A stretch of DNA of 64,000 bases from Thalassia testudinum (taxonomy: Eukaryota; Streptophyta; Magnoliopsida; Alismatales; Hydrocharitaceae): the NCBI GenBank assembly GCA_037157565.1, contig JAZHRO010000055.1, positions 44,423,001 to 44,487,000 of the forward strand, written 5' to 3'. Position numbers and translations under genes: made by a program. Within the stretch, counting starts at the first letter, position 1. Every line of letters begins with the position of its first letter. Positions 51,413 to 62,349 of the stretch are shown here, in pieces. The notes below the pieces were generated by a model. It worked only from the letters and a program-made list of their open reading frames with translations. It made no database searches and was not told where the DNA came from.

Positions 51413-52021
51413 CGCGGGCGAAATGGTCGCGAGGACGTTTTTAAACGCGAGCGACCGCAGCCGTTGGATTGGGATCCAACGGCGGAGAGGAGACGGTGCG
51501 CGGTCTTCACAGGACTCCTGCGGCCGATTGGGGCGGCTGGGATGGCGCCACGTGGCGCTATCTTGGCCGTCCATCTTCTGGAAGTTGTAGATGGTGCCAC
51601 GGATGTCGGATTGACTCGATTTTTGTGTCGTTCGGCTGCGATCGTCGATCCGAATTCATCCGTGTGGTCGGATTTTCCATCTGAAGTGCGGATTTACACC
51701 ATCCTGGCCCTTGATCTTCTAGGGTTCCCCGGTCTCTATCTGATGCTACGGATGCCTGATTAGGGCGATCTTGGAGTCGTTGAACTCCAATCGTCGCCCT
51801 GATCATATCCATACGGTTGGATCTTTGATCCGAGGCCCCGATAAAATATTTGCCCTGTCCAAGCACATAAAAGGAGACAATTAACCTCCATTTTATTCAA
51901 ACTACTCTAAATGCAAGATGATGCATGTAATGCAATATTTATATCATGAAATGCAATCCTATGCTTAAGAACATGCATAAATAGACATTTTAAGTAGTGT
52001 AAATGTGTTTACATCACCGGC

Positions 52022-52799
52022 TGATGAGCTATTACCACTGACAACTTACTAGCCATACCACCCAAGTCGGTCCATTAGCTACCCAATTTTCGTAAAAACC
52101 ACCAGAAAGTGAGTCAGTGCAACAAAATGTGTGTAGATGCTTAGGCTTAAAGTCCCCCCAAATCAGAGGGCGGGTTGATAAGTTGCATACTTATCATCCC
52201 TAATTATTTACCAAATTAAAGTGAATTTTAATTGGCGAGGAATCGAGACTAAGTCCACATTCGAGTGGACACCTGAGCTAATTAAGCCTAAAGACCTGAA
52301 GAGTCTAAGTGTTTAGGTCCTCGTATTATTTCCTAAAGTTAATAACTTCCAAATGCCTAAGTTCTCTTTTCCTAATTTCTTTTTTTTTACTTTTTTCAAA
52401 ATTTCAATTTTTTTTTAATTTTATAAGAAACTAAAAGAAATTCTACGGAGTTAACATAATGATTTCAGGAATTGATTATCCACCCCCCCATGCCTAAATG
52501 ATGCAATGTCCTCATTGTAAAAATGAAGACATGGAAAGGGTGGAATAAACAGAACATCACCTGAGAGTCGTGAAAATCTGGTCAGATCCACAGAGAGAAG
52601 AGTGTATACACATGCACTAAGTTTAATGCCTTCAGCCAGGCATAACATACATACAAAGAAGAAATTGAGAATTCACAAGTGCGGGTCAGCATCAAAATCA
52701 AAAGGTTGATCTTGAAACCTGTCCACAGAAGATGTCCACAAATGTGGAAGAGATTATGGTGTAGACCCATGCCCCAAGGTCGAGTGGTTCTCAGGTTCT
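52022..52799 (-). other. Element D 3' non-coding region (part)
   Basis: This resumes D after the insertion of C (CCGGC at 52017-52021). It contains GACAACTTACTAGCCATACC and AAAGACCTGAAGAGTC, as in C and E, and the second polypurine-like motif at 52482-52517 (reverse strand AATGAGGACATTGCATC, then TTAGGCATGGGGGG). The part above 52600 may be the eroded C-terminus of the unknown frame. Confidence 0.75.
52482..52517 (-). other. Element D second polypurine-like motif
   Basis: Reverse strand: CAATGAGGACATTGCATC, then ATTTAGGCATGGGGGGG. It has the same layout as in the other five elements. Confidence 0.7.
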
Positions 52800-54347
52800 G
52801 GATGAAAATCACCTAGAATTGAAGGTTGTTGTGTTTGCGGGGTTGGGCCTGTGGTTTAGTGGTGTGCAACCAAAGACCAAAGTGTCAGACAACGGGTAAA
52901 GATGGTTCAATAGGTGCGGTTGTCCACTTAACATCTAGCTCAGAAAAATAATCAGTTATCCCCGGCTTGGGTCACACGTGAAAGATATCATAAGGGTCCG
53001 CATAGATGATAGGTGGTTTCAGGTCAATAGGTCCCTTATATCCAAACTTGTTTTTCCCTCAAAATTAACCTCCCAAATTTTTATTTGCAACTTCCTATCC
53101 TCTGAAATCAAGGTTTCTGGGACCTCCAGATCATTGTACACCCCATCTAAAGTACCCAAGTCCAACAATTGTGGCTGAATCAGGATTGACTTAGGTACAA
53201 TGATCTCAAAATTATGTTCATTTAGCTCTTCGGGGTGTGGTTGGGGAATGGGGCTACTAATTGAGTCGTCGAGTATCGGATCCTCCAAGTTAGCCCCAAC
53301 CGAATCAAAATCTTCAGTAGTCGGGCTACCAAATTAGTCGTCATACTCCTCAAGCCCATATGTCTCACTAAAATCATTCTCCTCAAGCTTAAGTGAGACT
53401 TCACTAAGAGATTCCTCACCCTGAAAATCAAAGATTTCATGATCCTCATTTGTATATGTCTCAACATCACAAGTCATTTCATCATCCAAGGAGACATAAT
53501 TTTCTTCATTTCCTGACTTGGGGATCTTGGGTGAATCAATTAGTTCATCCTCAAAGGGTTGCTCTAGACCAATCTGATCATCTCCAATCTCCGAATATGT
53601 ATCTCCCCCAACGGGCACCTGAGCGAGTTTAGACATTGGCTCTCCTGAAGAGGGTTCATCTTAAGAATCATCCCAAGATTTGACTAGTGCAACCACAAAT
53701 TTCATCCTCAACCTCAACAATTTCCCAAGAAGAAACTCACTCAGGTCCCTATCCCTAACACTTTGGAGTAAATCCGATAGAGAACTATTAAGCTCATTAA
53801 TCATTTTGATCATAGGCTCCAGTGCTTCAGTGCATGGTGTTGGCTAGGCTTCTAAAGATTGTATGGTGTTCCTCAAATTAGTCAACACTCTATCTTGGAT
53901 CTGGTTCACTTGAATGGACTGGTTCGATTCTGGTTTGGGTAGGTTTGGGTTAAATCTAGGGGAGTCAAGATGTTGAGGTTCTCGGGTCCCTCCCTGAAAG
54001 TAGGTCATTCTAGGTTGTTCAAAGGATGGTGGTGACCTATATTCAGTGGAATACTGGGGAGGGTAGGTGTTATAATCATGATATCCTTCCTAATTGTAGA
54101 TTGGGTTGGTTTGGTCATCAAAGGATGGAGGTCCATAATCATTATAGCTCTAGGAAGGATAATAATCATAGTCTTGTTGTCAAGGGTTAGGCCTTGGACA
54201 CTAAGGTCCGGATTCGTATCCCCAATCAAAGTCATCCCGGCTAGTGGATGGGTAATTCCAAGTCAAGTCGGGATAGTAATCATCTTGGGGATAAGTGGTG
54301 GTTGGAGGATAGGATGTGAAATGTGTGTAGGATGTGGAAGGGTACAT
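52800..54347 (-). pseudogene. Element D copy of the unknown C protein (broken)
   Basis: ATG 54347 (MYPSTSYTHFTSYPP) matches the start of the C protein. The alignment continues with DWGYESGP, then after several stops with VLTNLRNTIQSLEA, FLLGKLLRLRMKFVVALV, APVGGDTY-like sequence, PKIPKSGNEENYVSLDDE and IKIWEVNFEGK. At the position of the TAA in C the D frame is open (IGLEQPFEDELIDS), which indicates that the ancestral protein was a single chain. D has its own stops and one frameshift near 53040. Confidence 0.7.
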
Positions 54348-54379
54348 GGTGAAGTAAGGAGGGAAATTAGAAGAGAAAG

Positions 54380-55632
54380 TGTTGGACCCTAGTTCCATTT
54401 CTCTTCTGTGTTTTGGTGTTAACAAAATCATTTTAAAATCTAATATGTTTATGAAGTAATTATAGGTCAAAAGAATCTGTGGATGCAAGCAAAAAGATTG
54501 CACATAAAGGAAGAAGTTTTGTAGACTTTAGTTTTTATTGTATCTTAGAATTTTTGTATGTCTCCAAACAAGTAAAACATAATCTAGGTGTTAAATTCAA
54601 AGTAGAGATAACTAGGATTCAGAATATCGTTAATTTACTCAGTTCTTAACTCAAAATCGACTCTTTCAAAATAAAGTCGCCTAGAGTAGATTGGTTTTCT
54701 CTAAAAATTGATTTACACTAAACTATGACGATCAAGTACCGGTACTCATCATGAGTACCGGTATCAAGTGGTCATAGTTTGTGCACTGGGTTTTTTCCTG
54801 GACCTTACAAGTATCGATACTCATCATGAGTACCAGTACATGTAGGTCACAAGATCCAAGTCTATGTGTCACAAGTACCGGTACTCACAATGAGTATTGG
54901 TACCCACTGATTTGGTTGTACTGACTGTATGCAGTCAGTACCGGTACCAAGAGTTCAGTACCGGTACCAACTAACCGTTGTGACCAGTCTGAATGGCTAT
55001 TTTGCAATTAATCCTATTTCTAATATTCCTAAAATACCCCTAACGGCTAGAATTCGTGGGAGAGGTGATTAGTGGCTTATATAAGTACTCTTTGAGTGTT
55101 TTTTTTGATATCTCAAAAATAAAAAATCATACTCTTGCCTACACCTTCAATCCTCAATTTTCAAGTTGAAAAAGAGCTTGGTTTGTTGTATACCTTTCAA
55201 GGCCTCTCACCATTTGCAACAAATCATCAAAGGCGATCGTGTTTTTCTGTATTCAATCGTTTGTTTTATGTCTTAGTTTTCTTGTTAGATTTGTTTATAC
55301 TTGTAAGAAATATTCTTGTTGGAGACTTAGGAAATGTTGTAAGCTACTACTTACATTTTGCTTACACTTGTATCTTTATCACATTTCATATCTTGTAATT
55401 GGGTTGAGGTAACCCGTTAATTACCTCTGATATTAGTAAATTGATTCCCTCTGAGTTGAGGGAATCGGGTTAAAAGTACTAAGTTAGAAGACTTAGGTAG
55501 TGGAGTACCCAAGTAAGGGGAACCACTATATATCTTGTGCCTTTTTTTTTGTGGTTTGTTTTGTCTTGCAATTTTTATTTCCCACACTATTCATCCCCCC
55601 TTCTAGTGTGCTTGTGATTTACAGATCCTATA
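54380..55632 (+). mobile_element. Ty1/copia solo LTR inside element D
   Basis: About 1.25 kb starting TGTTGGACCCTAG, flanked by GAAAG at 54375-54379 and 55633-55637. Comparing the flanks with C (49085-49105) shows the host sequence rejoined at GAAAG. It carries repeated TACCGGTACT-type motifs (54725-54965), a TATA-like TATATAAG near 55078, and GTAATTGGGTTGAGGTAACC further on. The right end does not show a clean CA (CTATA), so it may be mutated. It is related to the solo LTR at 13963-15249. Confidence 0.82.
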
Positions 55633-55642
55633 GAAAGGAGCC

Positions 55643-55862
55643 CTGCAATACAAAAATACAAGCTTGTCCTTAGTTTGGGTAGCCTAAAGGTCTACAGACT
55701 CTCAGAATCTGTCCTAAGATTATAGATGATTTATTCTACTTATGTCTAGGCAATCCAACCAGTTAGAAGGAGGGATTGGGGAGAAGGTTCTTCCTTTGGC
55801 TTGTGCCTTCGGTTCCTAGTGTACCTCCTAGCCGTGGTCGTTTGACGCTACTCCCCTAGCTT
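55643..55862 (-). other. Conserved leader block of element D
   Basis: On the reverse strand this is the same 210-bp block as in B and C, ending at the acceptor TTGTATTGCAG. Shared words include GGTACACTAGGAACCGAAGG and CTCCTTCTAACTGGTTGGAT. It lies between the predicted donor (56700) and the unknown frame, and was originally next to it before the copia LTR inserted. Confidence 0.6.
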
Positions 55863-56700
55863 GACATCAGATTGAATAGTATAAGCAGGTTAATCGTGAG
55901 CAATCTTAATCTAGATCCTGATGAGCGAACCAGTCCTTAGGGCCAACGTCTAATCAATTTTAGTTAGGCTTGGGATAATGGTGCTTCAGGAATGTGATGG
56001 GCCCTTTAGATGGGTTGTGCCCTTGATGATCAGTTAAAATGTGTGTGCGTGCACAACCAGGGTTTTCAAACAAGGTTATTTGATGATGTGTCTTTTAGGG
56101 TTCAACCTTGTTTAGTAGCTTTTAGGGTTTAATCTTTAGGTATATTCAATCAAGGATCACTAGAGCACTCCAAGTTTTGAAAGCACTGGTGTAGATATAT
56201 TCCTTTAAAAATCAGAAATAAAATGTGGAGTGCCTGGTTTAGTTCTAAAACTCAACCTTAAGTGGCAAGCTACTTAATGAATCAGTTTTACATTGAGTGG
56301 TACGGCCTAAATAGCTCAATCAATTGGCCTATTGCACCACTTAGTTGAGGCACACAGAAATGTTTGACCTATTCGGATTTCTACTCACTTATGTGTATTT
56401 AGTTGAAGTGTACTGGGTCCACAGGTCAGATCCTGGTTAAGTGGTAGAATCAAAGTGATTGTGTGCCTTAGGATAAGAAGTTGTGGGTGTTAAGTGTGTA
56501 GCTTTCAGAAAATCCCACAATCAGATAACATTTTTTTTTATTTTTTATTTTTATTTATGTGGATGGAGAAGTGATTGGAGGTGGCAAAGAAACAACCAAA
56601 TCTATCCTAGGGTTTATAAGAAGCACCTAAGTTGATTTGGGTTTGAGTTATTAGGTTATGGAATGAAAACTAAGGTGGGGGTGGTGTGGGGGACACTTAC
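55863..56700 (-). other. Element D leader (rest of predicted intron)
   Basis: Alignable in patches to the C leader (49320-50089) and to B (15255-15940). It ends at the donor GTAAGTGTCCCCC (reverse strand, at 56700). No ORF of note. Confidence 0.6.
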
Positions 56701-56760
56701 AAAACACTCTACCCGCACTTTATTCCAGTCTACCGCACTTGGATCTCCATGTTAGGGTAC
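56701..56760 (-). other. Predicted leader mini-exon of element D
   Basis: 60 nt between CTACTATCTTGCAG (acceptor) and GTAAGT (donor) on the reverse strand. It contains GCGGTAGACTGGAATAAAGTGC, similar to the C and B mini-exons at this place. Confidence 0.5.
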
Positions 56761-56847
56761 CTGCAAGATAGTAGATCAAAGACAGGTAGGGTTAGTGATA
56801 TGTAAATGCGAAGAAATGCAGAAAATAATAAGTAAATTCCGTTGCCT

Positions 56848-56864
56848 CCTCGACAACGACATCA
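56848..56864 (-). other. Element D primer binding site (decayed)
   Basis: This is in the right place, 3 bp from the LTR, but differs from the tRNA-Asp complement at five of 17 positions. All five are C-to-T or G-to-A changes, as expected from deamination of methylated cytosines. Confidence 0.8.
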
Positions 56865-56867
56865 AAA

Positions 56868-58389
56868 TGGTCGGGTGTGTTTCGCGTGTTTAGAAATCGA
56901 GGTTACAAGTAACCCGTTGTCATAGATGCAAAACACGTCGATCAGATAAAATTTATACTGAAACTCCAAGGAAGTTCCAGGTTGAACACAGGGAGGAGAC
57001 ATTTACTTTACGTGAAAACTGCGCTTCGATTCATTTCCTTTTGGTATTTTAGTGTTTTGTTATATTTTTGTATTTTTGTAAGAAGAAACAAGCAAATGTA
57101 TCACAAGATAGAGATGTGGAACAGAAATGTTATATATATCAATCCAATGTCTATTATAATCTACTATGAAAGCATAAAAAGAGAGGGGGTGAGAGGAAAT
57201 CTCCCGAATCGACTGTTCGATGAGACAACGACGCCTGGTGGAAGCTTGAACGAAAGAGGTAAGGAGTAGGATGACGGAGGTGAGGTACAGGGGACGTCGG
57301 GTTGAGGAAAGCTTTGGCATGGCTCCAGAATGGAGGTGAGAAGATGGAGATGATCTGCTACCGGAATGGAGGTGGGAGGATGGCTCCAAGGCGACCTATG
57401 AATGGGGATGGGAAGTTGGAGGAATATTTGGTGGGGTAGGGGTTCGCTACACTAATAGGTGCCTTGGGATCTTGTGAACAAGCTCTAATGAAGCGTTGGT
57501 AGGCTTGCTAGAGCTTGGGAATAGGTGGGAGTAGAGTAGGCAAAGATGGCTTGGAAGGAAGGGGGTGTAGGTCCTTTTATAGTGGAGGAGAATAGGCAAA
57601 AATAGGTATGGGACCACTAGTGACATCCAGGCCATCATTGGAAGCGTCGCTGTAGGCAGCTCATGCCCACTCACGCCCAAAGTTGGCTTTGCTGGCATGC
57701 GAAGAGTTAGCGACGGCTATAAGCATCGCTGTAAATCCAGCTCATGCGTCGCTGTAGATCTAACTCACGCATAGTTGGCACTACGCTCCTGCCATACCGC
57801 ACGCGTGCACCCATGCGCTGGCGCTACGCTGTGCTACGTTGTGCACAGGCGTACCTGCGCGTGCGCACCCGTGCTGCTGCATACGTACGGTGCTTCGTGC
57901 ATGCACTGGCAGCTTGGGCTGCGCCACGTGGCACAGTCTGGGCCATCCATCTTCTTCTTGTTGTTGGGGCTGCTACAGAGGTCGAATTGAATCGATTTTC
58001 ACGTCGTTAGGCTGCGATCGTCGACTCAAATCTATCTGTGTGGTCGGATTTATCATTTGAAGCCCCGAATTATGTCTCCTAGTCCGTTGGTCGTTGATGT
58101 TCCTAGGACTACATAGGGTGCTACGGGACTTCGATCGAGGTGATTTCAGAGGCGTTGGACTCCAATCATCGTCTTGATCAGATCCGTTTGGTCAGATCGT
58201 CAATCCGAGGCTCCAAAATAAATATCTTTCTCTCCTAACCACAAAAAGTACGTAATTAGACTAAATTATATACAACTACTCTAAATGTAGAATGATGCAT
58301 GTTATGCAATATTTTAACATGAAATGCAAATCTAAGCCTAGAAACATGCATGAATAGGCATTTTACCCTCAATAAATGTGTTTACATCA
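56868..58389 (-). repeat. Element D 5' LTR
   Basis: 1522 bp; plus-strand view TGGTCGGGTGTG to TTTACATCA. Reverse-strand TATAAAAGG lies at 57573-57581. The region where B, C and E have the tRNA-like pair is here a GC-rich stretch (57780-57920) without a box B. Confidence 0.9.
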
Positions 58390-59872
58390 CCCGTCGTCAT
58401 AGTTGCAATACTCGTGATCAAATATAATTTATACTGAAACTCCAAGGGAGTCCTAGGTCGAACACAGGGAGGCAACGTTTACTTTGTATGAAAATCATGC
58501 TTTGATTTATTTCTTTTTGGTGTTTTAGGGTGTTATTTTTTATTATTTTTGAAATAAAATGACAATCAATCACAAGAGAGAGATAGAATCAAATATGACA
58601 TATTGCATGAATGTCAATTACAATAATCTAGAAAACATAAAAAGAGAGGGAAGTGAAAAGAAATCTCCCGAAGCGGCTGTTCGGTGAGACGACGGCACCT
58701 GGTGGAAGCTTGGATGAAGGAGTTGGGAAGAGGACGACGGAGGTGAGAAGCTAGAGGACATCGAGTAGAGGAAAGCTTCAGCACAGCTTCAGAATGGAGG
58801 TGAGAAGGCGGAGATGATCTGCTACCGGAATGGAGGTGGGAGGACGGCTCCAAGGCAACCTAATAATGGGGATGGGAAGTTGGAGTATTTGGTGGGGCAT
58901 AGTCTCGGTACACTAATAGGCACCTTGGGAGCTTGAGAGCAAACTCTAATAGAGTGTTAGTAGGCTTGCTAGAGCTTGGGAGTAGGTAGGAGTATAGTAG
59001 GTAGAGATGGCTTCGAATGGAGGGGGTGTTGGTCCTTTTATAGTGGATGAAAAGAGGCTAGAATAGGCATGGGACCATTAGTGATTTCCAAGTCGTCGCT
59101 GTAATTGTCATTGCAGGCAGCTCACGCCCGCTCACGGCCCTAGCTGGCCTTGCTAGCATGTGAATAATTAGCGATAGCTGTGAGTGTCGCTGTATGTCTA
59201 CCAAGCTGTCACTGAAGGTTGGTGCCAACCGAGCACACGGCCGCCCCATGCACGCAGATTGCATGGAGGTCCTGCTGGTGTGCGCGCATGCATGTGCTGC
59301 AGGTCCGTGCTGGTGCTTCGTTGCCGCTGCTGCTGCATGCACGTGCATGCCTTGGCTGTGTTGTGCACCGGCTGGATTGAGAATGGGAGGCTACGGGGAT
59401 TCAAACCTGTGCCCCTCCGTTGCGATCCAACGCATCCACCATTGTGCCACGTCTGCTAGTGTGTCATGAAGAGGAGTTGCGGCCATGTGGTGAGGGCGGT
59501 TTCTTAGCCGTTGGATTTTCATCCAACAGCTGAGATCACTTGATGGGCATCCCTTAGAGTTGTTGCGAGTGACTTTCCACCCTTCATTGCTTACAGAGAT
59601 GCCACAGTGCTTGGATCAAGGTGATTTCTACGTTGTAGGACTGCGATTGTCGCTTCGGATTCATCCATATGGTCGGATTTTTCATCCGAAGTCCGTAAAA
59701 ATGTTGCATTGCCATCTGGCCATATAAAATGAAGGAATTAATATACAAAACATACAACTATTCTAAATGCCATGCAATTAATGTTATGCGGTATTTATAA
59801 CATGATATGCAATGCTAAGCTTAGGAACTATCATAACTAAGTATTTTATCATGAATTCATACGTGTTTATCA
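58390..59872 (-). repeat. Element E 3' LTR, right segment
   Basis: This continues the LTR begun at 41926, from CCCGTCGTCATAGTTGC to GTGTTTATCA at 59872. Together the two parts give about 1.53 kb. The reverse-strand TATA box is at 59034-59042. The GC-rich part near 59220-59350 gives chance ORFs on both strands. Confidence 0.85.
59397..59449 (-). other. tRNA-like box A/box B pair in element E LTR
   Basis: On the reverse strand, TGGCACAATGGTGG (ending 59449) resembles box A and GGTTTGAATCC (59397-59407) matches box B except for T at one position, with about 29 bp between. The sequence between the boxes differs from those of B and C. Confidence 0.55.
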
Positions 59873-59909
59873 TACCCCCATGCTTACTTTTTGCTAGTAC
59901 CTAGCAAAA
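59873..59909 (-). other. Element E polypurine tract and hairpin
   Basis: On the reverse strand: TTTTGCTAG, GTA, CTAGCAAAA (59889-59909, perfect 9-bp arms), then AAGTAAGCATGGGGGTA abutting the LTR at 59872. Confidence 0.88.
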
Positions 59910-61230
59910 TTAGCCTAAATGCTATTTATAGAAGTAGAATTAGGATTTGATCTCTTAGGCATAATTTGTTGGTTATTTTACAAAGACTCGACAGTGCCCA
60001 AGTTTCTGCCAGAATGCAGGCCGTCCAAGCCCTCACCTTATTTGAGAAGATAAGATACAAAATTTTTTTCTGTTTTTTCTTCTTTTCTAATTTTTTTTTG
60101 TACTTTTGGAGTTTGAGAGTTCTGGGATAACTTTTCACAGCTACCCGACCCGCCTAAGACTTGAAAAGGACTCAAAAAGGACTCTAAGTGGTAAGCATCT
60201 AGTGAAAAGAGTGAAAGACTCACTAGGCGGCCGTTAAAATAGACTTTAGGTTTCTACGACCCTAGGTGACCTTGCCTAGAGCTTTATCTTTTCGAATGGT
60301 AGCTTTCTCCCTACTTTTATTTATGGGGTCAACATAAGGGTGAACCCAGTGTATATCTCCCCGGTTTATTCTACTTCCCCGATTCTTCCCTAAGTGTTTT
60401 GGGAATTATTGTGCATTTCTTTTTTTTTTTTTATGAGTTGGGTTTTGGACAATCGGCCAATGGACTGTTACCCACAATAACTCGCCAGCCATACTCTTGC
60501 GGTGAAGTGTGTTTTTTTATTATTTATTTTTTTCTCCTTTTTCTATATTTTTTTCTCTTTTTTTTTAAGTAGGTAGCTTTCCTAATCTAAGATTTACCTA
60601 AAGGCAGTACAATGAAAATGGTCTTGTGACTAGGCTCTGGACAACCGGCCGATGAGCTATTACCACCGACAACTTGCCAGCCAAACCACCCTAGATAGTT
60701 CATTAGCTACCCAATTTCCGAAGAAACCGCTAAAAAGTGAGTTAGTGCAAAAAAATGTGTAGATGCTTAGGCTTAAAGTCCTCCCAAATCAGAGGGCGGG
60801 TTGATAAGTCACATACTTATCATCCCAATTTATTTACCAAATTAAAATGAATTTTAATTGGAGAGGACTCGAGACTAAGTCCACATTCGAGTGGACTCCC
60901 AGGCTAATTAAGCCTAAAGACTTAAACAGTCTAAGTATTCAGGTCTCAAAGTATCAATTCCTAAAGTTTGCAACTCTTAATGCCTAAGTTCTCATCTCCA
61001 AATTCTAATTTTTTTTTTGATAGAATCATATAACAAGAAATTATTGTTGCAACTAACAAAAAGATTATAAGATATATCTACCCCCCCATGCTTAGCTATT
61101 GCAATGTCCTCATTATGAAAAATGAAAGCATGCAGGAGAGTAGAAGTGGAAGAATAGCACCTGGTTTCTGTGAGATTCTGGTCAGCTTGGAATAATCTTT
61201 ACATGTGTTGAGTTTAGTGCCTTCAGCTAG
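59910..61230 (-). other. Element E 3' non-coding region
   Basis: No gene. It has the two GGACAA..GGCC...CTATTACC / AACTTGCCAGCCA-type units (60445-60500, 60645-60685), the AAAGACTTAAACAGTC block, and the second polypurine-like motif at 61081-61114. It ends (5' side) with the post-pol block CCTAGCTGAAGGCACTAAAC near 61213-61232. Confidence 0.78.
61081..61114 (-). other. Element E second polypurine-like motif
   Basis: Reverse strand: AATGAGGACATTGCAATAG, then CTAAGCATGGGGGGG. Confidence 0.7.
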
Positions 61231-61669
61231 GTGAGGTCCTCAATCAAATATAACTAACATTGAGGCTGCAATAACATAGTTTTCAGGCCCCAAGATTTTG
61301 GTCCTGGAGAGAGAAAATGGACTTTCCAAAGAGATGATCAATGAAAGTGGCAAGCTGGTGGTGTAGGGAGAGCCCAAATAGTCTCCAATAGGAGTTTTGT
61401 TGATTTATTATAGAGGAAGTGTGGTTGGGTATAGAATTTATGCAATGGTTTGGTGAAAAAGGACGATGAGGGTTTTGTGATGTGCTGGGGATTTGTGGGT
61501 ACTCTAGAATACCTAATGTTTGAAGAGTTCTTCCCTAATGTTCAATTTCATCCTCACACTCTAGGTTCTTAAACCAACCATCCTGATCCTTACGATTCCC
61601 ACCCACAAGTTGGACCTTAAACTCTAAGCATTCAGGATAAGGATGTTGTTCCGTTTTAACTTGATCACG
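61231..61669 (-). other. Element E unassigned segment replacing RT-RH-IN
   Basis: This lies between the stop after the protease linker (61670) and the post-pol block. The frame continues for about 45 codons past the stop (CLEFKVQLVGG, WFKNLECEDEI) and then meets several stops. No similarity to RT, RNase H, integrase or the C/D protein can be seen. It may be the scar of a deletion or a captured piece of DNA. Confidence 0.5.
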
Positions 61670-62349
61670 TTAATCATCCAACAAATTTCCGATTTCATAT
61701 ATATCTTCCTCATCTCGTGTTGCTACAATTGGTTGCATTTTTGCTTTGTCCTCAATTATTTCTGCAACAGTGTGATCTTCTTCCTGAGTTTGGGTTGAGT
61801 TGGCCATTAAAAGGTTGTCTAAGGTATGTATGGCCATTACTTCCTCTATTCTACCAAGCTCCTCCGTTGAACCACACTTAATTTTATTCTTCTTTGAGAC
61901 CTCAAAAAATTGAATCAATTTGTCTTATCCCCTGATGCCATTTCTATATTTCCCAATTCACAATCAATCCTCGCCTTGGCAGTAGCCAGGAAAGGTCTTC
62001 CCAAAATAATCAGGGTGTGGTTGAGCTGTTTTGGGGCTTCCATGTCTAGGACCATGAAATTAGCAAGGTAATGCAAATCATTAACCTTGACTAAAACATC
62101 CTCCAAAATACCCCTTGGTTTTGTAATGGATCTATCGACTAACTGCAAGGTTATGTCAGTGTGTTTTAGGTAGCCTAGACCCAATTCCATGTGCAGTGAG
62201 GTGGGGATCACATTAATGGAAGCAACCAAGTCGAGGAGGGCCTGGTCAGAAGTAATGTTTCCTATTGTGCAGGAAACCAGCGGGGCTCCCAGGTCTTGCT
62301 TCTTAGGAGGTAGCTTGTTTAGGATCAGTGTGCTTGAGTTGTTGGACAA
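61670..62349 (-). pseudogene. Element E protease and acidic linker (broken)
   Basis: The protease part (61915-62349) has APLVSCTIGNITSDQALLDL followed by VASINVIPTSL; the Gly after the catalytic Asp-Leu has become Val (LLDLVAS), which would likely inactivate it. PLIILGRPFLATAKARIDC-like sequence follows (LIILGRPFLATAKARIDC). The linker (61670-61918, in the next frame) is acidic: GSTEELGRIEEVMAIHTL and EEDHTVAEIIEDKAKM. A frame change at about 61917 and a TAA at 61670 break it. Confidence 0.85.

Larger units (their letters stand above)
44290..52016 (-). mobile_element. Element C: young non-autonomous Athila-like element
   Basis: A complete 7.7-kb element. The 5' LTR is 50254-52016 (1763 bp) and the 3' LTR 44290-46046 (1757 bp). 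The duplication is CCGGC at 44285-44289 and 52017-52021. The two LTRs are nearly identical over long stretches, so it is the youngest insertion here. The interior (4.2 kb) has a tRNA-Asp primer site, a mini-exon and leader, one long unknown frame broken by a single stop (47278-49071), the two polypurine motifs, and no gag, RT or integrase. LTRs, leader and 3' region resemble B, so B-type enzymes probably moved it. Confidence 0.95.
50254..52016 (-). repeat. Element C 5' LTR
   Basis: Almost identical to 44290-46046 with scattered single-base changes and one 6-bp difference (an extra CGTCGC-type unit near 51092). TATA box at 50988-50996 (reverse strand TATAAAAGG). The tRNA-like pair is at 51361-51412. 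Confidence 0.95.
41975..58389 (-). mobile_element. Element D: non-autonomous Athila-like element
   Basis: A gypsy-type element on the minus strand, inserted in the LTR of E. The 5' LTR is 56868-58389 and the 3' LTR 41975-43486. The duplication is CCCAT (41970-41974) and CCCGT (58390-58394), one transition apart. It is split by element C (44290-52016) and by a copia solo LTR (54380-55632). Without these, its interior is about 4.4 kb. It has no gag or pol domain; the only long conserved frame is an unknown one shared with C (52800-54347). Leader, hairpin and both polypurine motifs match those of B and C. Confidence 0.88.
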
